Assembly: GCA_002690925.1 (NCBI GenBank)
Contig: NZGD01000253.1
Coordinates: forward strand, 1-64,000
Source: Rhodopirellula sp.
GTDB taxonomy: Bacteria > Planctomycetota > Planctomycetia > Pirellulales > Pirellulaceae
DNA: 64,000 nucleotides
Reading direction: 5' to 3'
The translations under genes and the position numbers were made by a program. Under the pieces are notes generated by a model. The model made no database searches and was not told the origin of the DNA. It saw only the letters and a list, made by a program, of their open reading frames with translations. Positions 29,517 through 39,673 of the stretch are shown here, in pieces. Within the stretch, counting starts at the first letter, position 1. Each line of letters starts with the position of its first letter.

Positions 29517-31192
29517 CAACGAAACCTTCTGCCGAGCATCCCTCGGACAACACGGAACCCTCGGCTCCAAAATCGCTGCATCTGAACCACCTGAAAATAA
29601 AAGCAGGTGATCGCGAACTATTAGCTGAAACAAATCTAACGATCACTGCGGGCAAGATCACCGTGATCGTGGGCGGAAGCGGAGCCGGAAAATCGGTCCT
29701 GCTACGTACCCTTGCCGGTTTGATTCCCAACAATGGCCCGGTCATCAAATGGAATGGGAAAATAGAAAGTGGGCACGTGTCACAAACGACATCCCCACCA
29801 GAAGTTGCCCCTGAAAACCACTCGAGCAAAGACCACCAGGGTACTACCTCCGCTTCTGAAACCAACCCAACGGTTCAACCGCGCATCGGTATCGTCTTCC
29901 AGCAATTTGCACTGTTCGATGAATTATCACCGACGGCAAATGTCCAGTTCGCACTCGATCACCGCAACGACCGAACCCGGACTTCTAGTCATTCATCACG
30001 GCAATGGCTTGAAGAATTAGGGGTACCTGCCAAGACTCCGGTGGCTGCATTGAGCGGGGGACAAAAGCAACGACTGGCAATCGCGCGTACGCTTGCTGCA
30101 AACCCTGACATCATTCTCTATGACGAACCAACATCGGGCCTGGATGCAGCCAGCGGTGGCAAAGTGGCTGAGTTGATTCGCCACACACATGACACCTATC
30201 ACCGAACCAGCATCATTGTCACCCATGACTACGAGACACTGATTCCCATTGCCGACGAAGTCCTGTTACTGGACAGTGAAACCCGACTGCTGGTTCCCGT
30301 ACCCCGCCAGGATTGGCCCCAAATTCCGACGCGGATGCGCCCCGTACAACTCTCCGAAACTTCAAGCAATCCGCCTACCTTGCCTCAGCAGAGCACGTCG
30401 AAAATCGACGCGTTTCTGAAACAAACCGGTTCAACCGTTGTCGCAGCAGTCAGGCTTCCGTACGACCTGCTTCCACTGTTCCCCCGCCCACGCTGGGGAC
30501 TGCGATTCTTCGCTCATTATCTACGTCTGGTGGGTGGTGTTTCCGCATGGATTTATCTGATCCTTGCGGGGCTGATTGTTGGATTCACGGGAACCTATTT
30601 CACATTCCGATTTCTTCCGTTTCGGCTCTACACTCAACCGTTGTTGATTGATGAGCTTTTGTCATCGATCGGTTTTGCACTCTACCGCATTCTCGTTCCA
30701 GTGTTGGCAACCATTCTGATTGCGGCACGTTGTGGAGCAGCGGTCGCAGCTGATGTCGGCGTAAAACAATATGGAGGACAAATTGATGCGATGCGAACGC
30801 TCGGAGTTAAGCCAAGGCTCTACCTGCTGATTCCAATCGTACTGGCATTCATGTTGGCTACGCCTATCCTGGAATGGATGGCCTTCGCCTCCGCTCGTTT
30901 CATCAGCATGCTCAGCTTCACAGCAACACACCCGGATGTCGGACCTTTTTTCTGGGAACAGCATTTCTATCGCAACCTAATCACTTCAGACGGGGGCTGG
31001 CCTCAAGGCTGGGGATGGGTGATGCTAAAGAATCTGGCATGTGGCATTGGCACCGGTGCGATCGGTTTTTATCGTGGCATGGCTCCAAAACAATCCGCCA
31101 GTGACGTAAGTAATGCAATCACGTCCACGGTATTATGGACGACTCTGTATGTATTGCTGGTGCACTTCATCATTGCATTGATCGAATTCTAG
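29513..31192 (+). CDS. Fused ABC ATPase and MlaE-type permease
   Basis: 559 residues with two normally separate subunits in one chain. Residues ~20-260 form an ABC ATPase: Walker A GGSGAGKSVL, Q-loop FQQFALFDELSP, signature LSGGQKQRLAIARTL, Walker B IILYDEPTSGLD. An insert of about 40 Ser/Thr/Pro-rich residues separates Walker A from the Q-loop. Residues ~330-559 are an MlaE-like permease with five membrane segments; GAAVAADVGVKQYGGQIDAM and TLGVKPRLYLLIP match the MlaE signature region. In other bacteria MlaF and MlaE are separate and move phospholipids between membranes. The expected partner is the preceding gene. Confidence 0.88.
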   Translation: MTTKPSAEHPSDNTEPSAPKSLHLNHLKIKAGDRELLAETNLTITAGKITVIVGGSGAGKSVLLRTLAGLIPNNGPVIKWNGKIESGHVSQTTSPPEVAPENHSSKDHQGTTSASETNPTVQPRIGIVFQQFALFDELSPTANVQFALDHRNDRTRTSSHSSRQWLEELGVPAKTPVAALSGGQKQRLAIARTLAANPDIILYDEPTSGLDAASGGKVAELIRHTHDTYHRTSIIVTHDYETLIPIADEVLLLDSETRLLVPVPRQDWPQIPTRMRPVQLSETSSNPPTLPQQSTSKIDAFLKQTGSTVVAAVRLPYDLLPLFPRPRWGLRFFAHYLRLVGGVSAWIYLILAGLIVGFTGTYFTFRFLPFRLYTQPLLIDELLSSIGFALYRILVPVLATILIAARCGAAVAADVGVKQYGGQIDAMRTLGVKPRLYLLIPIVLAFMLATPILEWMAFASARFISMLSFTATHPDVGPFFWEQHFYRNLITSDGGWPQGWGWVMLKNLACGIGTGAIGFYRGMAPKQSASDVSNAITSTVLWTTLYVLLVHFIIALIEF

Positions 31193-31224
31193 CAACTTGC
31201 CTAACCTCCTCAGGAAATCAACGC

Positions 31225-31395
31225 ATGGATAAAAAAGCAAAAAAACGCCTCAACGTCATCAACAAGAAACTCCAAACCTTGCGACCACGGCTGTCGGGTT
31301 CGCGTGAGCAAGCTGACGATGCCGAAGAACTGAAAGCTCTGGAAGACGAAATCACCAGTTTGGAAGAAGAGGCCGCCAAGCTAAAGGCCTCCTGA
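31225..31395 (+). CDS. Small charged coiled-coil protein
   Basis: 56 residues from ATG at 31225 with an AGGAAA ribosome binding site nearby. The sequence is almost entirely charged, starting MDKKAKKRLNVINKKLQTLR and ending in a heptad-like stretch ALEDEITSLEEEAAKLKAS, so a short coiled coil is expected. It lies 32 bases after the fused transporter gene and is followed by a terminator-like hairpin, so it is probably the last gene of that operon. Function unknown. Confidence 0.65.
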   Translation: MDKKAKKRLNVINKKLQTLRPRLSGSREQADDAEELKALEDEITSLEEEAAKLKAS

Positions 31396-31416
31396 GAGCC
31401 GCAGAACTCTTGGAAC

Positions 31417-31441
31417 AAAAAAACGACCCGTGGTGTTTTTT
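31417..31441. terminator. Bidirectional terminator between convergent genes
   Basis: A run of seven A, a short ACC / GGT stem with loop CGT and flanking C-G pair, then six T. A-U pairing extends the stem from both sides, so it can act in both directions, for the operon ending at 31395 and the pseudouridine synthase gene ending at 31455. Confidence 0.65.
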
Positions 31442-31454
31442 GCAACTCCGCTTG

Positions 31455-32444
31455 TCAGGTATCACCAAGACCAAGACGACCATGCTCAGAGTCACTCATC
31501 CAAGCAGGTTCCCTTGATCGAAAACAAACCATTTCTTCTGTTTGCGGATGCCTGAAAGAGAGACTCTGAGCATGCAGGCACATCGGTGGATCTGCCAGCG
31601 TCAGCGTCTGATTTGCAACACGCTGACCATCGACAAGATAAGTAGGATCACCCAACACAGGTGTTCCTTTTCCCCATAAGTGCAAACGAATCTGATTGGT
31701 GCGTCCGGTTTCCGGAAACGCACGCAACACCGCCGTACCATCAGCCAACTGTTCCAGCAGATGGAAACGAGTGCGTGATTCCTGGCCATCGTGACGGAGT
31801 TCGCGAGTGCCCCCCTTCACTGTTCTCTTCCCAATGCGTTCATCACAAACGAATTCCTTCGCCGGTGGATGACCGACGCAACGGACCAGGTACTGCTTCT
31901 GCACCTGATTCAAATCAAATTGTTGCCGCAAATGGGTTGCAACCTTTCTGGTTCTTGCCAACACCATCACTCCCGTTGTGTTGGCATCCAAGCGGTGAAC
32001 CAACCTCAAATCCTCACCAGGGTAAACCGTCGCCAGCAGCGATGTCAGAGTATTGAGGTTGAACCGACCGCAGGGGTGCACCGGCAAAGGAGCCGGCTTG
32101 TACACGACAATGAATTCCGATTCTTCGGTCAAAATCCGGACAGCGGCATCCACCTCAGGTTCAGTCGTGTCGGGAAATGAATGTTGAAACTGCTGCCCAC
32201 CTCGGACGATTGCTTTTGGATCAGCACGATCATCACCCGACAGGATATGACCTTCCGAGAACCACAACTGCCACTGCGATTCACCGACTTGTGGATAAAC
32301 GCTGGTCACACATTCCAGCAGTGTTTTTCCATCGCAACTGGCTGGAACATTGATTGGCCGAACATTGTCGTAAGGGATACTGCCTGGCAGTTGGCCCTGC
32401 AGTTGGCGCAGACCCTCGTTTCGCTGCTGCAGCGTCGCGTTCAT
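31455..32444 (-). CDS. RluA-family pseudouridine synthase
   Basis: 329 residues from ATG at 32442-32444 (a TTG six codons upstream is possible). The catalytic aspartate lies in LVHRLDANTTGVMVLART, the RluA-family signature. It is preceded by VVYKPAPLPVHPCGR, the typical strand, and followed by FPETGRTNQIRLHLWGKGTPVLGDPTY. Residues 40-90 look like an S4-type RNA-binding region (LLECVTSVYPQ...WFSEGHILSG). The enzyme isomerises uridine in rRNA or tRNA; which site cannot be told. Confidence 0.93.
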   Translation of the reverse strand: MNATLQQRNEGLRQLQGQLPGSIPYDNVRPINVPASCDGKTLLECVTSVYPQVGESQWQLWFSEGHILSGDDRADPKAIVRGGQQFQHSFPDTTEPEVDAAVRILTEESEFIVVYKPAPLPVHPCGRFNLNTLTSLLATVYPGEDLRLVHRLDANTTGVMVLARTRKVATHLRQQFDLNQVQKQYLVRCVGHPPAKEFVCDERIGKRTVKGGTRELRHDGQESRTRFHLLEQLADGTAVLRAFPETGRTNQIRLHLWGKGTPVLGDPTYLVDGQRVANQTLTLADPPMCLHAQSLSFRHPQTEEMVCFRSREPAWMSDSEHGRLGLGDT

Positions 32445-32704
32445 CGCTCTCACTGAAATCAAATCTGCTGACGAAAACTTTCCAGACGTTCAGAACTGCC
32501 CCCATCAAAAGATAGCGAAACCGGTTCAAAAGCAACATGACATTTCACGCGACCTGATACTGAAAACCGGAATTACCCGCGATTTCGCGTACAAGACTTC
32601 CGACAAACTGCTGTCAGTTAACGGCTTCCACACGGTACCTCCTGAAAACCAATTTTTTCAAGACAATTGCCACTTGCGGGGCAGCATGAAATCCTTGCCA
32701 AAAC

Positions 32705-35700
32705 ATGAACCAGATGGTGCCACGTTGCACAGCAGGATTGATTCTTGGCTACCATAGTGAAATGCACCGCTTTGAATCCCACCCTACCGCTCCATGTATT
32801 CCTGCACTGGGCATCCTGTGTATTCCTGCACTGGGCATCCTGTTGCTCTTTCTGCCGACGGCTGTCACGTCAGCACAGGCAAGTGATCCGGTGACTGCGT
32901 CTGTTGAGAAGGTTGACTTCGCTCAGGACGTACGATCGATCATTTCCGAGAACTGCGTTTTTTGCCATGGCCCGGACGAATCGACTCGCGAAGCAGATTT
33001 ACGTTTGGACACGCAGCAGGGAATTGAATCCGTCATTAAAAAAGGCTCCAGTACTGACAGCGAGTTGATACGCCGCCTGACTTCCACAGATCCTGATGAA
33101 GTCATGCCACCGCCCGATTCCAATCGGGCGGTGGAGACTGAAGAAGTTGGGCTCTTGCGGCGTTGGATCGACGAGGGGGCGACTTGGCAAACCCATTGGG
33201 CTTTCCGTCCTCTTGGGTTGCCAGAAATCCCCACAGTCAACTCGTTGCAGCAAGACGAGGCCGATTTTCCACTCCGCAATCCGATCGACCACTTCGTTCG
33301 CCGGAAACTGCTTGAGCACAATCTGACCGCAGCACCCGAAGCTTCGCGTACGACTCTCATACGCCGCCTGTCTCTGGATCTGACCGGTCTGCCTCCGACA
33401 CCGCAAGCGGTCGATCGATTCCTGGCTGACAAATCGCCCCATGCCTACGAAGAGCTTGTCAATCGATTGCTGGATTCAGATGCCTACGGGCAGCGGATGG
33501 CATGGAACTGGCTGGATGCCAGCAGGTATGCCGATACCAACGGTTACCAGGGAGACCGTGAGCGTACGATGTGGCCGTGGCGTGATTGGGTCGTGGATGC
33601 ATTCAACAAGAACCTGCCCTACGACCAATTCACGACTTGGCAAATTGCAGGCGATCTCCTTCCCAACCCGACACTGGAGCAAAAACTGGCGACAGGTTTT
33701 TCCCGCAATCATATGATCAATGGCGAGGGTGGTCGGATCGCAGAAGAAAATCGTGTCGAGTATGTGATGGACATGTCCGAAACGGTCGGCACCGTCTGGC
33801 TCGGTTTGACATTCAATTGCTGTCGTTGCCATGATCACAAATATGACCCGATCAGCAATCGCGAGTATTACAAATTCTTTGGGTTCTTCAACCAAACTCC
33901 AGTCAACGGCGGCGGAGGAGATCCCCAAACCGCTCCGAACCTTGCGGTCCCGACCGCTCAGCAATCGCAAAAGCTCAGTGCACTTGCGGACCAAATCAAA
34001 CAAACGGATAGCGAAATCACGGCCTTGTCAGCTCAGATTGCATCAGAGCAGAGTGCATGGGAAGCACATGAGCTTGCCAAACTGAAAAAGGAACCGAGGT
34101 GGCACACCATCAAACCGACGCAAGCCAAGGCAACCGGTTCTACCCTTTCCGTGCTGCCGGATCAGTCCATCCTCACCGGTGGCCCTGCTCCCGACAAAGA
34201 CACCTACACAATTTCAGCGGATTCACCGATTCAAGCAATCACAGCATTGCGGATTGATGCACTGCGACACAATTCGTTTCCACGCAACAGCCTGTCTTAT
34301 TCGGACAGTGGAAATTTTGTCCTGACCGAACTCGAAATCAAAACAGTCAATCGCGGACCAGATTCGAAAGCCGGTACAACGCACAAGATTGCGACCGCGC
34401 AGGCAACGTATGAGCAGGGTTCACATGGTGTGGCCAATGCATTTGACGGAAACAGCACGACCGGCTGGGCAGTCTACGAGGGTCGTCATGTCGATCGCGA
34501 TCACGCCGCCATTTTCCGCTTTGAGAAGCCGCTGGTGATTAGGAACGATCAACAACTACAAGTGACGCTGCGGCATGATTCGATTCACAAGAAACACAAT
34601 CTCGGCCACTTCCTGCTTTCGGTCACTGCTGTTCCTGATCCTAAACTTAACGAAAGTGGCAAGGCTCTTGTGCTGGCACTGGAAACGGAGACTGAAAAAC
34701 GCTCAGCTGAGCAAAAGCAACTTGTGGCCAATCAGCATCGGACAGCCACACCGGCGTACAAAGAGCTGACGGATAAAAAAGCTGACCTGATCAAGCAACT
34801 AGACACATTGAATCGCAGCCTTCCAAAAGTGATGGTAATGGCTGATATGCCAAAGCCCCGCAAAACCTTTGTGCTGAAGCGAGGTCTTTACAACAAACCG
34901 ACCGACGAGGTTCAGTCTGGTTTACCTGCATTTCTTCCTGGACCGACCCGTCAGGACTTAAACCAGCCGGCCAATCGGTTGACGCTCGCCCACTGGCTGG
35001 TGGATTCGAACAATCCACTGACGGCCCGTGTCACGGTGAACCGTTTTTGGCAGCAGATATTCGGGATCGGGTTAGTAAAGACAACGGAAGATTTCGGCAC
35101 GCAGGGTGAGGTTCCCCTGCAAATGGATCTGCTGAACTGGCTGGCACAGACATTTCAACGCAACGGCTGGAACGTCAAGCAACTCATACGAACGATTGTC
35201 ACCAGCCACACCTATCGACAATCTTCCGTGATCCGTGATCTGGCAACGTATCAACGCGACCCCGACAATCGCCTGTTGGCCAGAGCCTCTCGGCATCGCC
35301 TTCCGGCTTGGATGCTGCGTGATCAGGCTCTCGCGGCCAGCGGACTCCTATCACCTGTCAACGGGGGACCATCGGTCAACACCTACCAACCTGAGGGCAT
35401 TTGGGAAGAAGCCTCGTTTGGAAAGAAAAAATACAGACAGGACAGCGGCGAAAAACTTTACCGACGCAGTTTGTACACGTATTGGCGTCGCATCATCGCA
35501 CCAACCATGTTTTTTGATAACGCCTCACGGCAGACATGTACGGTTAGAGCCAGCCGAACCAACACGCCGCTGCATGCATTGCAGACACTCAACAACACCG
35601 CCTACGTTGAAGCTGCCCGCGTGCTTGCACAAAAGACCCTGCTGGAACATCCTGCAGACGATGCTGCCCAGCAGAAGAAGCTCGACGAGATCGATTCAGT

Positions 35701-35944
35701 TCGCATTGACACCGTTATGAAACGCATCCTAGCGCGTCCCGCGTCCGCTCCGGAACAGAAAATTCTGCTTCGCGGCCTGAATCGTACCCGCGTTCAATTC
35801 TCCGAGGACACGAAGGATGCGCTGGCATTAATTACGGTCGGTGCGTCGGAACACGATGACAGTATCAGCCCGAACGAATTGGCGGCCTGGACGAATCTTT
35901 GCCTCGCCATTCTGAATCTGGATGAAGCCCTGAACAGGGAATGA
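32705..35944 (+). CDS. Planctomycete cytochrome-type PSCyt1/PSCyt2/DUF1553 protein
   Basis: Up to 1079 residues; ATG at 32762 is an alternative start closer to the signal peptide. After the signal comes a PSCyt1 domain with the haem motif CVFCH (about residue 92-96). The PSCyt2 (DUF1549) region has [14 protein letters not shown] and YAYEE-like text; a discoidin-like insert lies about residues 490-650 ([16 protein letters not shown]); the DUF1553 (PSD1) region ends the protein ([35 protein letters not shown]). These secreted proteins are a hallmark of planctomycetes and are usually paired with a DUF1501 protein, as here; their reaction is not established. Confidence 0.92.
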   Translation: MNQMVPRCTAGLILGYHSEMHRFESHPTAPCIPALGILCIPALGILLLFLPTAVTSAQASDPVTASVEKVDFAQDVRSIISENCVFCHGPDESTREADLRLDTQQGIESVIKKGSSTDSELIRRLTSTDPDEVMPPPDSNRAVETEEVGLLRRWIDEGATWQTHWAFRPLGLPEIPTVNSLQQDEADFPLRNPIDHFVRRKLLEHNLTAAPEASRTTLIRRLSLDLTGLPPTPQAVDRFLADKSPHAYEELVNRLLDSDAYGQRMAWNWLDASRYADTNGYQGDRERTMWPWRDWVVDAFNKNLPYDQFTTWQIAGDLLPNPTLEQKLATGFSRNHMINGEGGRIAEENRVEYVMDMSETVGTVWLGLTFNCCRCHDHKYDPISNREYYKFFGFFNQTPVNGGGGDPQTAPNLAVPTAQQSQKLSALADQIKQTDSEITALSAQIASEQSAWEAHELAKLKKEPRWHTIKPTQAKATGSTLSVLPDQSILTGGPAPDKDTYTISADSPIQAITALRIDALRHNSFPRNSLSYSDSGNFVLTELEIKTVNRGPDSKAGTTHKIATAQATYEQGSHGVANAFDGNSTTGWAVYEGRHVDRDHAAIFRFEKPLVIRNDQQLQVTLRHDSIHKKHNLGHFLLSVTAVPDPKLNESGKALVLALETETEKRSAEQKQLVANQHRTATPAYKELTDKKADLIKQLDTLNRSLPKVMVMADMPKPRKTFVLKRGLYNKPTDEVQSGLPAFLPGPTRQDLNQPANRLTLAHWLVDSNNPLTARVTVNRFWQQIFGIGLVKTTEDFGTQGEVPLQMDLLNWLAQTFQRNGWNVKQLIRTIVTSHTYRQSSVIRDLATYQRDPDNRLLARASRHRLPAWMLRDQALAASGLLSPVNGGPSVNTYQPEGIWEEASFGKKKYRQDSGEKLYRRSLYTYWRRIIAPTMFFDNASRQTCTVRASRTNTPLHALQTLNNTAYVEAARVLAQKTLLEHPADDAAQQKKLDEIDSVRIDTVMKRILARPASAPEQKILLRGLNRTRVQFSEDTKDALALITVGASEHDDSISPNELAAWTNLCLAILNLDEALNRE
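32795..32842 (+). repeat. Tandem 24-bp duplication in a signal peptide
   Basis: Two identical 24-bp copies (32795-32818, 32819-32842), each encoding CIPALGIL in the hydrophobic core of the signal peptide of the PSCyt1 protein. Confidence 0.95.
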
Positions 35945-35965
35945 ACCACACAAGCGACTCGGCTC

Positions 35966-37459
35966 ATGAATCCTTTGGAACAATACCAACAACACCTCAA
36001 TCGACGTCATTTCTTCGGACGTTCAGCCACGGGGATCGGAACCGCGGCTCTTGCCTCGCTTTTGCAACGCGATGGTTTTGCGGAAAACGGAGACAACTCG
36101 GCAGGACAATCAGAAGGATCACCACCAACACGCATCGGCGGTCTTCCGTCACTGCCACACTTTGCTCCCAAAGCAAAACGTGTGATCTACCTCTTCCAGA
36201 ACGGCGCTCCCACTCACGTTGATCTGTTCGACTGGAAACCCAACCTGAAGAAGAGGCATTCCGAGCCCGTTCCCAATTCGTACATTGGTGATCGGCGGTT
36301 CAGCACCATGACCGGTAATGCGGATGGAAAGTTGCTGCTGGCTCCCGTAGAACCCTTCGAACAACATGGACAATCCGGCGCATGGGTAAGTAACTTCATG
36401 CCACACACCGCAAAGGTCAGTGACGAATTGTGCTTTGTCAAAAGCATGCACACCGAACAGGTCAATCACGCGCCGGCAATCAACTTCAACCTCAGCGGTG
36501 GTGAGATGCCGGGACGGCCGACGCTGGGAGCATGGCTGTCTTATGGGCTGGGTAGCGAAACCGATGAGCTACCTGCGTTTGTCGTGATGACCAGCATCAC
36601 CAAAAACACAAGTTGTGGCCAAATTTTCTATGATTTTTACTGGGGCAACGGTTTCTTGCCTTCCCGTTTTCAGGGCGTCAAATTTCGAGGCAGCGGGGAT
36701 CCCGTGCTGTATGTTTCAAACCCTGATGGCATCAGTCGTGAGGTCCGCCGTGGCTGGCTGGATGACATTGCCGCGATCAATGAATTGAAACTTCAGCAAT
36801 TTGGCGATCCGGAAATTGCAACGCGGATTGCCCAATACGAGATGGGCTTCAAGATGCAGTCGAGCATTCCGGAACTCGCAGACTTTTCGGATGAGTCCCA
36901 GGAAACCCTGGACCTTTATGGTCCCGACGTAAAAGAAGCTGGGACCTTCGCCCACAACTGCCTGCTGGCACGACGACTGGTCGAGCGCGGCAGTCGGTAT
37001 GTCCAACTGATGCATGCAGGATGGGATCAACACAACAGCCTGACGACGGAACTGTACAACCAATGCCGCGACACTGACCAGCCCAGCGCGGCTTTGGTGA
37101 TGGATCTAAAACGACGCGGTTTACTTGAGGACACGCTTGTCATCTGGGGCGGTGAATTTGGGCGTACTCCTTTCCTGCAGGGCGACATCAACAATCGTCC
37201 GAGGTGGGGCCGTGATCACCATCCGTATGCCTACACCGTCTGGATGGCTGGCGGGGGAGTTAAACCTGGGATCAGCCACGGGGCGACTGACGATCTAGGA
37301 ATCAACGTCGCCGACGATCCAGTGCATGTGCATGACTTTCAAGCAACCCTCATGCACCTGCTGGGAATTGACCATGAAAGACTAACCTACAAATTTCAAG
37401 GTCGGCAATTCCGTCTGACGGATGTTCATGGCAAGGTAGTTCACAACATCCTCGCCTGA
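35966..37459 (+). CDS. DUF1501 domain-containing exported protein
   Basis: 497 residues. The N-terminus has a twin-arginine-like signal NRRHFFGRSATGIGTAALA. The alkaline-phosphatase-like DUF1501 fold shows KRVIYLFQNGAPTHVDLFDWKP, MHTEQVNHAPA, and toward the end GGEFGRTPFLQG, HHPYAYTVWMAGGGVKPG and HDFQATLMHLLGIDHERLTY. The Asp/His residues in these motifs would be metal ligands by analogy with sulfatases. The gene starts 21 bases after the DUF1553 gene, the standard planctomycete pair. Function of the pair is unknown. Confidence 0.93.
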   Translation: MNPLEQYQQHLNRRHFFGRSATGIGTAALASLLQRDGFAENGDNSAGQSEGSPPTRIGGLPSLPHFAPKAKRVIYLFQNGAPTHVDLFDWKPNLKKRHSEPVPNSYIGDRRFSTMTGNADGKLLLAPVEPFEQHGQSGAWVSNFMPHTAKVSDELCFVKSMHTEQVNHAPAINFNLSGGEMPGRPTLGAWLSYGLGSETDELPAFVVMTSITKNTSCGQIFYDFYWGNGFLPSRFQGVKFRGSGDPVLYVSNPDGISREVRRGWLDDIAAINELKLQQFGDPEIATRIAQYEMGFKMQSSIPELADFSDESQETLDLYGPDVKEAGTFAHNCLLARRLVERGSRYVQLMHAGWDQHNSLTTELYNQCRDTDQPSAALVMDLKRRGLLEDTLVIWGGEFGRTPFLQGDINNRPRWGRDHHPYAYTVWMAGGGVKPGISHGATDDLGINVADDPVHVHDFQATLMHLLGIDHERLTYKFQGRQFRLTDVHGKVVHNILA

Positions 37460-37719
37460 ACCGGGAGGTTTGTGTTTATACTGTGCGGCGTGCCAACCAA
37501 CAGGCACCGGCCCTGAAAGCCTGAGCCACCCCAACCGTGCCCCCGCACTTGTTTTTTTCCTGTCACCAAGTGACACGCCGGATATCCACTACGCCAGGCG
37601 TCTTTTATCCTTGAGCGGGTCAGTTAGACAAAAACCACCGATTCTGATTTCCGGTTCAACTGAACCTATCCCCCGACACTCTCCCCCCCCCTCAAACCCA
37701 TTTGATTGCAGGTGAAACG

Positions 37720-38664
37720 ATGACCGATCACGCCCAGATTCGCCGCCGCCGCTTCATGACACTTACAGCAACCGGCATTGCAGGCAGCAGTTTCATGCAC
37801 AGCTTTGGAGAAAATGCTCACGCCGACACCAAATCGGAGCAAAAGCCGTGGCTGCGAAAGACTCTCAAGGTTGGCATGATTCGCTCCAAAGGATCGCTGA
37901 CCGACAAATTCAACATGGCCAAGGAAGCCGGGTTTGAAGGTGTGGAACTGAATGTTCCCGGAATCGACATCGAAGCAGCCAAAAAAGCAGCCAAGGAATC
38001 AGGCATCATCATTGACGGAACCGTAGGTGGCTATCACTGGGGGCAACGACATACCGACCCAGATCCAAAGGTGAGGGAAGTTGCACTCGAAAAGCTCAAA
38101 CAGGGGCTGACCGAGACTGCAGCAGTTGGTGGTAAAACAATGCTGTTAGTGCCCGGTCATGGAAAAGATGGCACAGACGCCGAGGTCATGGAACGAGCTC
38201 AAACTGCAATCCGGTCTGCTTTACCCGTCGCCAAAGAAAAAGGTGTCTCAATCCTGATCGAGAATGTCTGGAACGATTTCTGTTATGACCACGAGGGTGG
38301 CAACGACCAATCCGCCGAGCGACTGGCTGCCTTTATTGATTCGTTTAACTCGCCTTTGGTCGGTGTTCAGTATGACATCGGCAACCACTGGAAATACGGC
38401 GATCCCGCAGAGTGGATTCGCACGCTCAACAAACGGATCAAGAAACTGGACACCAAGGGTTTCTCGCGAGAGCAAGGCAAGTTCACGAAAATAACCGAAG
38501 GGGACATCAACTGGCCCTCGGTTGAAAAAGCTCTTCGTGATGTCGGGTTCACCGGTTGGCTTGCCGCCGAAGTTGGCGGCGGTGATCTGACACGACTCAA
38601 AGAAGTCAGTGCCCATATGGACGAATCCCTGAACTGCAACAAGAGTATCGCTGGTGCCGGCTGA
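37720..38664 (+). CDS. Tat-exported sugar phosphate isomerase/epimerase family protein
   Basis: 314 residues from ATG at 37720, chosen over an in-frame start 18 bases earlier because an AGGTGA site sits 5 bases upstream. A twin-arginine signal RRRRFMTLTATGIAGSSF leads a xylose-isomerase-like TIM barrel: KEAGFEGVELNVPG, VLIENVWNDF (shape), VGVQYDIGNHWKYGDP and GWLAAEVGGGD contain the usual Glu/Asp/His metal ligands. The protein should act in the periplasm on a sugar or cyclitol. It follows the DUF1501 gene by 260 bases and overlaps rsmH by 11 bases. Confidence 0.88.
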   Translation: MTDHAQIRRRRFMTLTATGIAGSSFMHSFGENAHADTKSEQKPWLRKTLKVGMIRSKGSLTDKFNMAKEAGFEGVELNVPGIDIEAAKKAAKESGIIIDGTVGGYHWGQRHTDPDPKVREVALEKLKQGLTETAAVGGKTMLLVPGHGKDGTDAEVMERAQTAIRSALPVAKEKGVSILIENVWNDFCYDHEGGNDQSAERLAAFIDSFNSPLVGVQYDIGNHWKYGDPAEWIRTLNKRIKKLDTKGFSREQGKFTKITEGDINWPSVEKALRDVGFTGWLAAEVGGGDLTRLKEVSAHMDESLNCNKSIAGAG

Positions 38665-39586
38665 AAATCGCCCACAAGATCGCGAGCCAATCGCGACATG
38701 TCACATTCCGGTGATGCCAAATGAAATCGTTCACTGGCTGGGTGAGATATCACCCAGCGTGATCGTCGACGGCACCTATGGTGGCGGCGGCCACGCTGCG
38801 TTATTGCTGGAAACATTGCCAGCAGATCAGGGACACCTTGTTGGACTCGACCGTGACCCGGCTGTCAGCGAGCGAGTTGAATCAGAACAACACGACCCCA
38901 GACTTAATGTTTTTCTTGGCAGTTACGAGAAAGCTCCGCAGGCGTTGGCAGCCCTTGAACTGTCGATCGCTGACGGTGCTGTCTTGGACCTCGGGCTGTC
39001 GAGTGACCAATTGGCTGATCCCCACCGCGGCTTCAGCTTCACGCGTGCGTCAGCCGAGCTAGACCTTCGTTTTGACCCTGAATCAGGGCAATCGGCAGCC
39101 CAATGGCTGGCTTGGAATAAGGAAGCCGATATCGCCAATGCGATCTATCGATACGGCGAAGAGCGATATAGCCGCCGGATCGCTCGCGAAATCGTTGCCA
39201 GACGCCGACGTGAAGCCAGCGTAAAGACAGTGGAGGACTTGGTGGACGTCTGCAAACGATGCGTACCACGCAGCAAAAACCATGACATCCACCCGGCAAC
39301 GCGGACGTTTCAGGCTCTGCGGATTGTCGTTAACGATGAACTGGGGGCTCTCGAACGCACTCTGCAGTCTGCGCCCGACTGGATCTCGGAGCGAGGTCGC
39401 TTGGCCATCATCAGCTTTCACTCACTGGAAGATCGCATCGTTAAAAATACTTTCCGGGACGATCCAAGATGGAATGTTTTGACAAAGAAGCCGCTACGTC
39501 CCAGTGAACACGAAGTGGAACAGAATCCGCGCAGCCGAAGTGCCAAACTACGAGTCGCCGAACGCGCCGTTACCACAGGAACTTGA
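38654..39586 (+). CDS. rsmH: 16S rRNA (cytosine(1402)-N(4))-methyltransferase
   Basis: 310 residues from a GTG at 38654 overlapping the previous gene. SAM-binding motif VDGTYGGGGHAALLLE at about residues 36-51, then GLDRDPAV, VLDLGLSSDQLADPHRGFSF, NIATPTR-like HPATRTFQALRIVVNDELGALE, and ISFHSLEDRIVK are the RsmH signatures in order. The enzyme methylates C1402 of 16S rRNA. In most bacteria rsmH (mraW) lies in the division/cell-wall cluster before ftsL; here no mraZ, ftsL or mur gene is adjacent, consistent with the reduced division cluster known from planctomycetes. Confidence 0.96.
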   Translation: MPAENRPQDREPIATCHIPVMPNEIVHWLGEISPSVIVDGTYGGGGHAALLLETLPADQGHLVGLDRDPAVSERVESEQHDPRLNVFLGSYEKAPQALAALELSIADGAVLDLGLSSDQLADPHRGFSFTRASAELDLRFDPESGQSAAQWLAWNKEADIANAIYRYGEERYSRRIAREIVARRRREASVKTVEDLVDVCKRCVPRSKNHDIHPATRTFQALRIVVNDELGALERTLQSAPDWISERGRLAIISFHSLEDRIVKNTFRDDPRWNVLTKKPLRPSEHEVEQNPRSRSAKLRVAERAVTTGT

Positions 39587-39673
39587 ACGCTACATCACAG
39601 CCCAGCGAATCGGAAACACTCACGCTAGATCGGCCACGAAGAGCCCCGCAGTTTGCTTACCTGAACAGCAGGA

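Noticed and set aside
37683-37691. Run of nine C residues before the sugar isomerase as a phase-variation tract
   Set aside because: The tract lies outside the coding frame, about 30 bases before a start with a good ribosome site; no evidence that its length affects expression.
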